From an uncultured Pelagibacteraceae bacterium (lineage in GTDB: Bacteria; Pseudomonadota; Alphaproteobacteria; Pelagibacterales; Pelagibacteraceae), in the NCBI GenBank assembly GCA_902515185.1, contig CABXTN010000003.1:31743-95742 (forward strand): DNA of 64,000 bases, given 5' to 3'. The position numbers were made by a program, and so were the translations under genes. The notes below the pieces were generated by a model. It saw only the letters and a list, made by a program, of their open reading frames with translations, made no database searches and was not told the origin of the DNA. Each line of letters opens with the position of its first letter. The first letter of the stretch is position 1. Positions 18,192 to 27,047 of the stretch are shown in pieces.

Positions 18192-20129
18192 GTGAAAAAA
18201 AACTATAGAAAAGATATAGATGGATTAAGAGCCTTAGCAGTTTTGGGCGTAATTTTTTATCACGCAGAGTTAGTTTTCAAAGATAATATTATTGTGTCAG
18301 GTGGTTTTCTTGGAGTTGATATTTTTTTTGTAATTTCTGGTTATTTAATAACAAAAATTATTTACAATGAAGTAAAACTTAATAATTCTTTTTCTTTTTT
18401 TAACTTTTATCAAAGACGAATAAGAAGAATTATACCAGCTTTATTATTAGTTATTTTATTTAGCTCTATTATGGCTTATTTTTTTTTATTGCCAATTGAG
18501 TTCCAAGCCTATCTAAAATCAATAGTTTCATCAGTTTTTTTTTATTCCAACTTTCATTTTCATTATTCAGGTCAAGCCTATGGTGAGAATATTTTATCCG
18601 CCAAACCTTTGCTTCATACTTGGTCTTTAGCAATCGAAGAGCAATTTTATATTATATATCCAATTTTATTAATTGGATGTATTAAATTTTTTAAAAAAAA
18701 TATTAAAACTGTTTTAGCAACTTTAATACTTTTATCTATTTTGTTTGCCACATTTATAAGTAATGACCATCAATCATTTAACTTTTATATGTTAACCTCA
18801 AGGGCTTGGGAGCTATTATTTGGGGGATTGATAGCAATAAAACATTTAAATAGTTCGAGTAATAAAGAAGATAATAGTTTATTTGCAGTTTTGGGCTTTA
18901 TTGCAATTTTTTTTTCTTTCTTTTTTTTTGATGATGTTAATGAGCATCCCACTCTTTTAACATTATTACCAGTTATAGGTTGTTGCTTAATAATAAATAA
19001 TACTAATAACAATAATATAATTGGGCACATTTTAAGCAGTAAAGTTCTTAGTAATATGGGACTTATATCGTATTCCCTTTATCTTTGGCATCACCCAATT
19101 CTGTCTTTTGGTAAAATTTCAGGAATTACAAATGATAATATAAGTATGAAATTTTTTTTAATTTTAGTTTCTATTATTTTATCAATATTAACATATGTTT
19201 ATGTTGAAAGAATATTTAGGGATAAAAAAAAAATAAAGATAAAAAATTTAATTTCAATAATTACTGTTTCAATTATTTTAATAATTTCAATTAGCTATAT
19301 TAGCAGTAAGAGTCAAAGTGAAAGATATCCAAAAATTGTTCGAAACTTACACGAGAAAACTTGGTTTAAAACAAAACAGTTTTTTATTCCTTGTTTTCAA
19401 AGAGATAAATTTTTTTGCTCTTTTAATAGGGGTGTCGACAAACAAAAAGCTTTTTTAGTTGGAGACTCAGTTCTTGCGTCTATGCAGGAAGAGCTAAAAA
19501 AAAATTTAATTAAAAAAAATATTAATTTCATACCAATGACAAATGCAGGTTGTGATTTTATTAACATTAAATTGAAGGAAATTAAAAATATAAACTGCAC
19601 TTCTGATGTTTTTAATTATAGAAATAAAAAAATTATAGAAAGTAAAAACTCTTTAATTATAATTCATTTAAATTATTTAAATAGTGATCAATATAATAAT
19701 TTAGAAACTAGAAATAAATTTACTAAAAATATCAATTTTTTACTTACGCAAAATAATAAAATCATTTTTCTATATCCTATTCCTCAATGGCAAATAAATG
19801 TTTCTAAATATTTTGATAATAAATTTCAAAAAGAAAAAAATAATATTCAAAGTAAATTAAAATTGGAAAAAGATTTTGTTACTATTAAGTACGACGATTT
19901 TAAAAAAGATAGTTCAGTGGTATTTAATATACTTGATAATATTAATAACGAAAATATTTACAGGCTTTATCCTCACAAAATTTTTTGTAATACTTTAATT
20001 AAAGGTAAATGTGTTGCTAATTCAACAGATGACATCTATTTTATTGATAATTCACATTTATCTAAAGCGGGGTCAGAAATTATCAATATAGATTTAATTA
20101 AATTAATAGATAATATTCAAAAAAAATAA
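18192..20129 (+). CDS. OafA/YrhL-type membrane O-acyltransferase with C-terminal SGNH domain
   Basis: 645 residues. The N-terminal Acyl_transf_3 domain (about 1-350) has roughly ten membrane helices, with the catalytic histidine in VIFYHAELVF and the FLGVDIFFVISGYL and PLLHTWSLAIEEQFY blocks. The C-terminal part (about 380-645) looks like an SGNH esterase-type domain: AFLVGDSVLASM near residue 418 and a closing D-x-x-H (FIDNSHLSKAG). Such proteins O-acetylate cell-surface or O-antigen sugars. The start is GTG at 18192. It is inserted between hisF and hisE with 5- and 1-bp gaps, so it rides on the his transcript though functionally unrelated. Confidence 0.88.
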   Translation: MKKNYRKDIDGLRALAVLGVIFYHAELVFKDNIIVSGGFLGVDIFFVISGYLITKIIYNEVKLNNSFSFFNFYQRRIRRIIPALLLVILFSSIMAYFFLLPIEFQAYLKSIVSSVFFYSNFHFHYSGQAYGENILSAKPLLHTWSLAIEEQFYIIYPILLIGCIKFFKKNIKTVLATLILLSILFATFISNDHQSFNFYMLTSRAWELLFGGLIAIKHLNSSSNKEDNSLFAVLGFIAIFFSFFFFDDVNEHPTLLTLLPVIGCCLIINNTNNNNIIGHILSSKVLSNMGLISYSLYLWHHPILSFGKISGITNDNISMKFFLILVSIILSILTYVYVERIFRDKKKIKIKNLISIITVSIILIISISYISSKSQSERYPKIVRNLHEKTWFKTKQFFIPCFQRDKFFCSFNRGVDKQKAFLVGDSVLASMQEELKKNLIKKNINFIPMTNAGCDFINIKLKEIKNINCTSDVFNYRNKKIIESKNSLIIIHLNYLNSDQYNNLETRNKFTKNINFLLTQNNKIIFLYPIPQWQINVSKYFDNKFQKEKNNIQSKLKLEKDFVTIKYDDFKKDSSVVFNILDNINNENIYRLYPHKIFCNTLIKGKCVANSTDDIYFIDNSHLSKAGSEIINIDLIKLIDNIQKK

Positions 20130-20130
20130 A

Positions 20131-20415
20131 ATGCTAAAAACACTAGAAAATCTAATTAACTTAATAAGAGAAAGAAAATCATCATCAGATGAGACTTCTT
20201 ACACATCAAAATTACTTAAAAACAAGTCATTATCTGTAGAAAAAGTCAAAGAGGAGATTGGTGAACTCATAGAAGCAGTAGAAAATAATTCAAACAAGAT
20301 TCACGAGGCAGCTGATGTCCTTTATCATTTACTGGTCTATTTAGAGGGAAATGGGGTCCGTATTGAGGATATTATGGATGAATTAGAAAAAAGAGAGAAA
20401 AAAAAAGAGTCTTAA
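20131..20415 (+). CDS. hisE: phosphoribosyl-ATP pyrophosphatase
   Basis: All-alpha MazG-like pyrophosphohydrolase, second step of histidine synthesis (PR-ATP to PR-AMP). 94 residues, monofunctional. The metal-binding EEIGELIEAVE and the EAADVLYHLLVYL helix give the ExxE/ExxD signature. It is one base after the acyltransferase stop. In relatives it directly follows hisF. Confidence 0.95.
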   Translation: MLKTLENLINLIRERKSSSDETSYTSKLLKNKSLSVEKVKEEIGELIEAVENNSNKIHEAADVLYHLLVYLEGNGVRIEDIMDELEKREKKKES

Positions 20416-20458
20416 AAAGATTAAATTAGTGTTAGCTTCCTAAAATTTTAAATTCATT

Positions 20459-21397
20459 ATGAGCCACAAATTTTATAAACCTGCAAGAGCACGACTTCAC
20501 AGAAGTGAATTAGCAGTTCCGGGGTCATCTCCAAAAATGTTTGAGAAAGCACTAAATTCAGCTGCTGATGTTATATTTTTAGATTTAGAAGATGCAGTGT
20601 CGCCGAATGATAAAATAACAGCAAGAAAAAATACCATTAAGGCTTTAAATGAAATGAATTGGAGAGAGAAGGGCAAAACTATTTCTGTGAGAATAAATAG
20701 TTTAGATACTCATTATATGTATAGCGATTTAATTGAAATAGTTGAGCAAGCTGGAGAAAATGTTGATACTATTTTAGTTCCAAAAGCAGGAACATCAAGC
20801 GATGTATATATGGTCGATTGTCTTTTAACACAAATTGAAACTCATAAAAAAATTAAAAATAAAATTGGGATTGAGTGTTTAATAGAGACTGCTTTAGGTA
20901 TGGCAAATATTAAAGACATTGCACAATCAAGTTCCAGATTAGAGGCTCTACATTTTGGTGTTGCAGATTATGCAGCAAGTTTAAGAGCTAGAACTGTTGT
21001 TATAGGAGGATTAAATCCTGATTATCCAGGGGACCAGTGGCATCATGGTTTGTCGGAATTAGTCGTTGCTTGTAGAGCTTATGGTCTAAGAGCTATTGAT
21101 GGGCCATTTGGAGATTTTAACGATGCAGATGCATACATAATGTCTGCAAAAAGAGGTGCAGCTATTGGAATTGAAGGTAAATGGGCAATCCACCCATCTC
21201 AAATAGAGCTTGCTAATAAAGTATTTACTCCTCCAGAATCAGAAGTTTCAAAAGCAAAAAGGATTATTGATGAACTTGATAAAGCAGCCAAAGAAGGAAA
21301 AGGAGCAGCTCAACTTGACGGTCGAATGATTGATGCGGCTTCAGCAAGAATGGCTGAAAATATTGTAAACATTGATAAATTAATAAATAATAAATAA
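20459..21397 (+). CDS. mcl: L-malyl-CoA lyase (HpcH/HpaI-CitE superfamily)
   Basis: Cleaves (S)-malyl-CoA to glyoxylate and acetyl-CoA, or runs in reverse. 312 residues, a TIM barrel. RLHRSELAVPGS at the N terminus, the Mg-binding FLDLEDAV and the ECLIETALGMANI glutamate site resemble serine-cycle malyl-CoA lyases more than citrate lyase beta. The RAIDGPFGDF and KWAIHPSQIELAN blocks complete the barrel. The two genes immediately downstream encode malate-CoA ligase, so the three together interconvert malate with glyoxylate plus acetyl-CoA. The substrate call is by family resemblance and context. Confidence 0.9.
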   Translation: MSHKFYKPARARLHRSELAVPGSSPKMFEKALNSAADVIFLDLEDAVSPNDKITARKNTIKALNEMNWREKGKTISVRINSLDTHYMYSDLIEIVEQAGENVDTILVPKAGTSSDVYMVDCLLTQIETHKKIKNKIGIECLIETALGMANIKDIAQSSSRLEALHFGVADYAASLRARTVVIGGLNPDYPGDQWHHGLSELVVACRAYGLRAIDGPFGDFNDADAYIMSAKRGAAIGIEGKWAIHPSQIELANKVFTPPESEVSKAKRIIDELDKAAKEGKGAAQLDGRMIDAASARMAENIVNIDKLINNK

Positions 21398-21405
21398 TAA
21401 AAATT

Positions 21406-22569
21406 ATGGATATTCACGAATACCAAGCAAAAAAAATATTATCAAGTTTTGGAGTATCAATTCCAAGGGGTGGGATTGTTTATAGTCCTGAGAATGCAGA
21501 AAATAAAGCTAGAGAAATTGGTGGATCTAAATGGGTTGTTAAAGCACAGATTCATTCAGGTGCACGTGGGAAAGCTGGTGGAATAATATTATGTAACACC
21601 CCTTTAGAAGTTGCTCAGGCAACAGATAAGTTGTTAGGAAAAAAATTGGTTACAAACCAAACAGGACCTGAGGGAAAAATTGTAAATAGAATTTATATTG
21701 AAGAAGCAACTGACATTGAAAAAGAATTATACTTAGGATTAGTTTTTGATAGAAGTTCAGAGAGCATTATGATTGTAGCTTCAACAGAAGGAGGAATGAG
21801 TGTTGAGGAGATTTCTAAAGAAAAACCAGAAACTATTATAAGATCAAAAATAGAAGTTGCAGTTGGTATACAGAGTTTCCAAGCAAGAGAACTTGCCTTT
21901 GGGTTAGGTATAGAACCAGCTTTAATTTCAAGGGTGTCAGATACTATCGTCGGATGTTATAAAGCTTTTAGTGAATTAGATGCAACTATGGTTGAAGTAA
22001 ATCCATTGGTTATATCAAAACAGAAACAAATATTAGCTTTAGATTGTAAAATGAGTTTTGATAACAATGCTATGTTTAGACGAAGTCAAGTTTCAGAACT
22101 CAGAGATAAAACTCAAGAGGAATCAAAAGAGGTTTATGCATCTGATAGAGGTTTAAATTATGTAAGTTTAGATGGAAATATTGGGAATATTATTAATGGA
22201 GCTGGTCTTGCAATGGCTTCAATGGATATGATTAAATTAGCAGGGGGGTCACCTGCTAATTTTTTAGACGTTGGAGGAGGCGCTACACCAGAAAAAATTG
22301 TAAAGGCTTTTAAGCTTATAACTATGGATGAGAAGGTCAGAGTAATTTTGGTAAATATATTTGCAGGAATTAATAGATGTGATTGGGTAGCAGAAGGAAT
22401 TGTACAAGCTTTAGATAAAATTGAAGTAAAAGTTCCAATTGTTATTAGACTAGCTGGAACAAATGTTGAAAAAGGTAATGAGATACTTAAAAAAAGTAAA
22501 ATAGAATATATAGAGGCTAATACTTTAGAGGATGCAGCAAACAAAGCTGTAAAAGCCTTAGGTAAATAA
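21406..22569 (+). CDS. mtkA: malate-CoA ligase (malate thiokinase) beta subunit
   Basis: ATP-grasp subunit of an ADP-forming acyl-CoA synthetase. 387 residues. VKAQIHSGARGKAGG is the ATP-grasp entry. The C-terminal NIFAGINRCDWVAEGIV differs from the NIFGGIxRCDxIAxG of succinyl-CoA synthetase and agrees with my memory of methylotroph MtkA. Immediate linkage to malyl-CoA lyase supports malate over succinate as the substrate. It starts 8 bp after mcl and ends 3 bp before mtkB. Succinate activity cannot be excluded without assay. Confidence 0.88.
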   Translation: MDIHEYQAKKILSSFGVSIPRGGIVYSPENAENKAREIGGSKWVVKAQIHSGARGKAGGIILCNTPLEVAQATDKLLGKKLVTNQTGPEGKIVNRIYIEEATDIEKELYLGLVFDRSSESIMIVASTEGGMSVEEISKEKPETIIRSKIEVAVGIQSFQARELAFGLGIEPALISRVSDTIVGCYKAFSELDATMVEVNPLVISKQKQILALDCKMSFDNNAMFRRSQVSELRDKTQEESKEVYASDRGLNYVSLDGNIGNIINGAGLAMASMDMIKLAGGSPANFLDVGGGATPEKIVKAFKLITMDEKVRVILVNIFAGINRCDWVAEGIVQALDKIEVKVPIVIRLAGTNVEKGNEILKKSKIEYIEANTLEDAANKAVKALGK

Positions 22570-22572
22570 TTT

Positions 22573-23460
22573 ATGGCAGTTATAATTGATAAAAATTCAA
22601 AAATAATAATTCAGGGTTTTACTGGAAAAATGGGAACTTTTCATGCAGATGAAATGATAAAATATGGATCTAATATTGTTGGAGGAGTAACCCCAGGTAA
22701 AGGTGGTACAAAACATTTAGAACGTCCAGTATTTAATACAGTCAAGGAGGCTGTAAAAAAAACAGGAGCTACAGCCTCGATATTATTTGTGCCCCCAGCA
22801 TTTGCAGCAGATTCAGCTATGGAAGCAGCAGACGCAGGTATAAAAACTTGCGTTGCTATCGTAGATGGGATTCCTTCTCATGATATGATTAAAATTAAAA
22901 GGTATATGAGAAGATATACCAAAAGTGGAAAGATGACCTTAGTTGGTCCTAATTGTGCCGGTATTATAAGTCCAGGTAAATCGATGCTAGGCATTATGCC
23001 AGGCCATATTTATAAAGAAGGAAGAGTTGGAATAATAAGTAGATCTGGAACATTAGGTTATGAAGCAGCTCAACAGCTTAAAAATTTAAATATAGGAGTT
23101 TCTACGAGTGTTGGAATTGGTGGCGATCCAATAAATGGAAGTTCGTTCAGAGATATTATTGAAAAATTTGAAACAGATGATGAGACCGACGCAATTTTAA
23201 TGATAGGTGAAATTGGAGGACCGCAAGAAGTGGCAGCTGGACATTTTGCAAAAGAAAATATGAAAAAACCAGTGATTGCTTATATAGCTGGTTTAACCGC
23301 TCCAAAAGGTAGAGTTATGGGACATGCGGGGGCAATTGTTTCTGCGTATGGAGAAAGTGCAATTGAAAAAGTAGAAATTTTAAAAGAATGTGGAATTACA
23401 ATATCAAAAAATCCTTCAGTTATGGGAGATACTGTAAAGTCGGTTTTAGATAAAAGCTAG
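22573..23460 (+). CDS. mtkB: malate-CoA ligase (malate thiokinase) alpha subunit
   Basis: CoA-binding and phosphohistidine subunit. 295 residues. It has a Rossmann-type CoA site (IIQGFTGKMGTFHA, VGGVTPGKGG), LVGPNCAGIISPGK, and the active-site histidine near the C terminus in VMGHAGAIVSAYGES. The IKRYMRRY segment matches MtkB as I recall it and is not typical of SucD. The mcl-mtkA-mtkB trio is tightly packed, so it is one operon. Confidence 0.88.
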   Translation: MAVIIDKNSKIIIQGFTGKMGTFHADEMIKYGSNIVGGVTPGKGGTKHLERPVFNTVKEAVKKTGATASILFVPPAFAADSAMEAADAGIKTCVAIVDGIPSHDMIKIKRYMRRYTKSGKMTLVGPNCAGIISPGKSMLGIMPGHIYKEGRVGIISRSGTLGYEAAQQLKNLNIGVSTSVGIGGDPINGSSFRDIIEKFETDDETDAILMIGEIGGPQEVAAGHFAKENMKKPVIAYIAGLTAPKGRVMGHAGAIVSAYGESAIEKVEILKECGITISKNPSVMGDTVKSVLDKS

Positions 23461-23461
23461 T

Positions 23462-23830
23462 ATGAGCTACGATAATAATAATATTTTTGCAAAAATACTC
23501 AGAGGGGAAATTCCTTGTAAAAAAATTTACGAGGATGAATTTGTTTTATCTTTTTTTGATATAAATCCTCAAAAAAAAATTCATGCACTTGTTATACCTA
23601 AAGGCAAGTATATAGATTTAGATGATTTCAATAACAAAGCTTCAAAAGAAGAAATAATCGGCCTTATGAAAGGAATCACAACAGTTGCTAAAAAGCTTGG
23701 TATTTCTATTAATAACAAAGGTGATGGATATAGGACTCTTACCAATATTGGTAATCATGGAGGTCAAGAGGTACCTCATTTACATTTCCATATATTTGGT
23801 GGTGAAAAAGTTGGAAGAATGGTTCAATGA
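23462..23830 (+). CDS. HIT-family protein (HinT-like purine nucleoside phosphoramidase)
   Basis: 122 residues with the histidine triad H-x-H-x-H in VPHLHFHIFGG near the C terminus and the N-terminal NIFAKILRGEIPCKKIYED typical of HinT. These enzymes hydrolyse AMP-N or adenylated adducts. It begins one base after mtkB and overlaps the GNAT gene by 4 bp. The physiological substrate is not evident. Confidence 0.93.
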   Translation: MSYDNNNIFAKILRGEIPCKKIYEDEFVLSFFDINPQKKIHALVIPKGKYIDLDDFNNKASKEEIIGLMKGITTVAKKLGISINNKGDGYRTLTNIGNHGGQEVPHLHFHIFGGEKVGRMVQ

Positions 23831-24339
23831 TAGAAAAAATTGACCGTTTTTATCTTGAAATCTTATCTATTAAAGCATTAAAAGAAAAAGCTAAACCACT
23901 CGAAAATTTAAATATCGAATTAATAAAAAAAGAAAACTTTGCACTAAATAAATTTTTTTACAAACAGATTGGTAAAAAATATCAATGGGTTGATAGACTT
24001 GTGTGGAGTGATTCAACTTGGCAAAAGTATACATCTAATAGAAACTTACAAACATATATTTTAAAAAAAGATGATGATTTAGTTGGATATTTTGAATTGA
24101 TTAAAAATTTAGAGTCAAATGATTGTGAAATTGCTTATTTTGGACTTTTAGAGGAGTTTTTTAATAAAGGCTATGGAGGTTATCTATTATCACAGGCAAT
24201 AAAATTGGGTTTTAGTTTTAACGTTAATAGAATTTGGGTCCATACATGTTCTTTAGACCATCCTAATGCAATCTTAAATTATAAGTCTAGAGGCATGCAA
24301 GTCTTTCGAAATGAGATTTTAGAAAGAAAAGCCATTTAA
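23827..24339 (+). CDS. GNAT-family N-acetyltransferase
   Basis: 170 residues. The acetyl-CoA-binding motif A is visible as FGLLEEFFNKGYGGYLLSQAI (about residues 98-118), followed by NRIWVHTCSLDHPNAILNYKSRGM, the usual motif B region. The first 80 residues are unusual and not assigned. The substrate is unknown. It overlaps the HIT gene by 4 bp and converges on lolA with a 4-bp overlap. Confidence 0.82.
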   Translation: MIEKIDRFYLEILSIKALKEKAKPLENLNIELIKKENFALNKFFYKQIGKKYQWVDRLVWSDSTWQKYTSNRNLQTYILKKDDDLVGYFELIKNLESNDCEIAYFGLLEEFFNKGYGGYLLSQAIKLGFSFNVNRIWVHTCSLDHPNAILNYKSRGMQVFRNEILERKAI

Positions 24340-24896
24340 TCAATTGAGGGTAATCTAAATTGATTTTTATCTAAAAGAAGATTTATTTTTAGGTTAAATA
24401 AATATGTAATGACTAAATTTTGATATATATCAATATTTTGCCAACCAATAAGATTTAAAGTTTTTCTATCAAAAAAAATATTAATTTGATTATCTTTTTC
24501 AATAAATTTAAATCTATAAAACTTGTTTTCAATAAGATCCATGTTTGAATTTTTTATTTTTGATATTAAAAATTTTTTGTCCAATATCAGGTTTAAAGCG
24601 GTTTTTTCAATTGGATAAATATAGTATTGATTACTTGTTTGATTTTTTATAACTAGATTTTTACCATTTGATACAAGTAATTTTTTATTATAATTATCAT
24701 ACAAACAGTATATTTTTTTTGGATATTTTATCACACAATATCCTTTCTCTTCTTTGTCGTTAATGTTTTGTTTAAATGAAAACGATAAATTTTCTGTTTT
24801 TTCGAACTTATCTATAATTCTATTTATTTCAGATGCGTTTAAATTTTTAAATAATAAAATAAAAATTATTGTATAAAAAATTTTTTTCTTTATCAT
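24336..24896 (-). CDS. lolA: outer-membrane lipoprotein carrier protein LolA-like
   Basis: 186 residues with an N-terminal signal-like hydrophobic stretch (KIFYTIIFILLFKNLNA). A LolA-type fold follows, with an NLSFSFKQ opening and a GYCVIKYPKKIYCLYDN segment equivalent to the GxxxxxxPxxxRW region, though the usual tryptophan is replaced. It would carry lipoproteins across the periplasm. It overlaps the end of ftsK by 4 bp on the same strand, the common alphaproteobacterial ftsK-lolA pair. Confidence 0.85.
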   Translation of the reverse strand: MIKKKIFYTIIFILLFKNLNASEINRIIDKFEKTENLSFSFKQNINDKEEKGYCVIKYPKKIYCLYDNYNKKLLVSNGKNLVIKNQTSNQYYIYPIEKTALNLILDKKFLISKIKNSNMDLIENKFYRFKFIEKDNQINIFFDRKTLNLIGWQNIDIYQNLVITYLFNLKINLLLDKNQFRLPSID

Positions 24897-26980
24897 GATT
24901 TTAAGACATCTCTTTTACCAACATGGTTAGCTTTACTAACAATACCTTCTTGCTCCATCATATCAATTATTCTTGCTGCTCTGTTGTAGCCAATTTGTAG
25001 CTTTCTTTGCAAGAAGGATGTCGATGCTTTTCCTTCTGTTTTAATTATATCAACAGCAGTGTTGTATAGTTCATCTTTACTATCGCTAGATAATTTTTCT
25101 ACATCTTTCTCATCTGCAAAATTTAAAATTTCATCAACATAATCTGGTTCTGCTTGTGATCTTAGAAAATTATTAATTTTTTCTATTTCATTCTCAGAAA
25201 CAAAAGGAGCATGTATTCTTATTATTCTATTTGCAGAAGACATATAAAGCATATCTCCTTTTCCAAGTAATTGTTCAGCCCCTTGTTCTCCTAATATAGT
25301 TCTACTATCAATCTTTGATGTTACCTGAAAAGATATTCTTGTGGGAAAATTTGCTTTAATTGTTCCAGTTATTACATCAACACTTGGTCTTTGTGTGGCC
25401 ATGATAATATGAATACCAGCAGCTCTAGCCATTTGAGATAGTTTTTGAATATAATTCTCTATTTCTTTTCCTGCCACTAGCATTAAGTCTGACATTTCAT
25501 CAACGATAACAATAATATATGGCATGGACCGCACATGCTTTGAGTTGTATCCATCAATATTTTTAACCCCTTTTCTAGTCATCAATTTGTATCGATTTTC
25601 CATTTCTTTTACTACCCAACCTAAAACTGATGCTGCTCTTTTTGCTTCTGTAATAACAGGGCACAATAAATGTGGAATACCTTCATAGGTAGACAGTTCT
25701 AACATTTTTGGATCAATTAATATAAATTTACATTTATCAGGAGAATGTTTGTAAAGAATTGATAATATAATAGTGTTGATGCAAACAGATTTTCCAGAAC
25801 CTGTTGTTCCGGCAATTAATAAATGAGGCATAGAAGATAGATCACCAGTAATTGGAACCCCAGAAATACTCTTTCCTAAAGCTATAGGTAAGTTAATATC
25901 TTTATTTTTGAAATTTGGAGATGAAATAATCTCACTTAAGTAAACATTTTCTCTTGAGGTATTAGGTAACTCAATCCCAATTGTGCTTTGTCCAGGGATA
26001 GTAGAAATTCTAGCAGACTCTGAACTTGTATTTCGCGCAATATCCTCAGAAAGATTAATAACTTTAGAAACTTTTACTCCTGCTGCTGGCTCAAACTCAT
26101 TGAGAGTGACTACAGGACCATGGCTAATTTTCTTTATTTTTCCTTGAACACCAAAATCTAAAAGAATTTTCTCTAAAGAATTTTCATCCAGGTTTTGACT
26201 GAAATTTTTTTTTGATTTTTCTTTTTTATTTGGAATATTAAGAAATTCTAATTTTGGAAGTTTATATTTAATCTTATTATCTTTGGATTGTTCACGACTA
26301 GTATCAAAAGAAAAATTTTCTTGTATAGGTAATGAGTAATTATTATTTTCTATTTTATTAGCTGATTCATTATCAACTTCTTTTGCAGAAGTTTTATCTA
26401 AGCTTTTATAAGAAAGTATTTTACTAAAAAAATTAGTTAATGCTTTTAGGTTAAAATTAATACTAATTAAAAAAAATAAAATTAATAACGTTAATGATAA
26501 AAAATAAGACACATTTTGATTATTTTGAATAATGCTGCTTGTAAAATCGTTAGATAAAATATTACCTATAAAACCTCCATTACCATTAATGGGTAACCAA
26601 AAAGAATCTTGATAAAATTCATCTAAAAAGAAACAGGTTAAAATTATATATAAAATTGAGAAGAAAAAATTTTCCAAAATAATTAATAATTTTTTTTTCA
26701 TAATTAAAGTAGAGCCTGTAAAAATTACGGTTATACAAAACAAAAAGGACGTAAGTCCGATCGATTGTAAAAAAAAATCTGAAATAATACTTCCTTGACG
26801 ACCAAAGATGTTTTTTATTTGATTATCATTAGAAAAAATAAAATTTGGATCCTCAGCAGAATATGTAAATATAGACAATAGTAAAAAAAGCCCAAAAATG
26901 ATTAATAAAAGTCCCAATAAATCAATTAGCCTATTTATTATAAAATCAGATATATTTTTGATAATAGATTTAATTTGCAT
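24893..26980 (-). CDS. ftsK: DNA translocase FtsK
   Basis: Septum-anchored motor that clears and aligns chromosome termini for XerCD. 695 residues, short for the family because the linker (about 200-270) is small. Four N-terminal membrane helices are followed by the motor domain with Walker A GTTGSGKS and Walker B YIIVIVDEMSDLML. The C-terminal gamma winged-helix (SFLQRKLQIGYNRAARIIDMMEQEGIV) reads KOPS DNA. It is divergent from the UbiH-like gene across 67 bp. Confidence 0.97.
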   Translation of the reverse strand: MQIKSIIKNISDFIINRLIDLLGLLLIIFGLFLLLSIFTYSAEDPNFIFSNDNQIKNIFGRQGSIISDFFLQSIGLTSFLFCITVIFTGSTLIMKKKLLIILENFFFSILYIILTCFFLDEFYQDSFWLPINGNGGFIGNILSNDFTSSIIQNNQNVSYFLSLTLLILFFLISINFNLKALTNFFSKILSYKSLDKTSAKEVDNESANKIENNNYSLPIQENFSFDTSREQSKDNKIKYKLPKLEFLNIPNKKEKSKKNFSQNLDENSLEKILLDFGVQGKIKKISHGPVVTLNEFEPAAGVKVSKVINLSEDIARNTSSESARISTIPGQSTIGIELPNTSRENVYLSEIISSPNFKNKDINLPIALGKSISGVPITGDLSSMPHLLIAGTTGSGKSVCINTIILSILYKHSPDKCKFILIDPKMLELSTYEGIPHLLCPVITEAKRAASVLGWVVKEMENRYKLMTRKGVKNIDGYNSKHVRSMPYIIVIVDEMSDLMLVAGKEIENYIQKLSQMARAAGIHIIMATQRPSVDVITGTIKANFPTRISFQVTSKIDSRTILGEQGAEQLLGKGDMLYMSSANRIIRIHAPFVSENEIEKINNFLRSQAEPDYVDEILNFADEKDVEKLSSDSKDELYNTAVDIIKTEGKASTSFLQRKLQIGYNRAARIIDMMEQEGIVSKANHVGKRDVLKS

Positions 26981-27047
26981 AAAACTTATAAAGTAACCAA
27001 TTTACACTTTGTATCATTTAATGTTTGTTGTTAAAATTATTTCTTTT

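Noticed and set aside
21406..23460. Succinyl-CoA synthetase sucCD
   Set aside because: Motifs around NIFAGINRCDW and IKRYMRRY fit malate thiokinase better, and the pair directly follows malyl-CoA lyase.
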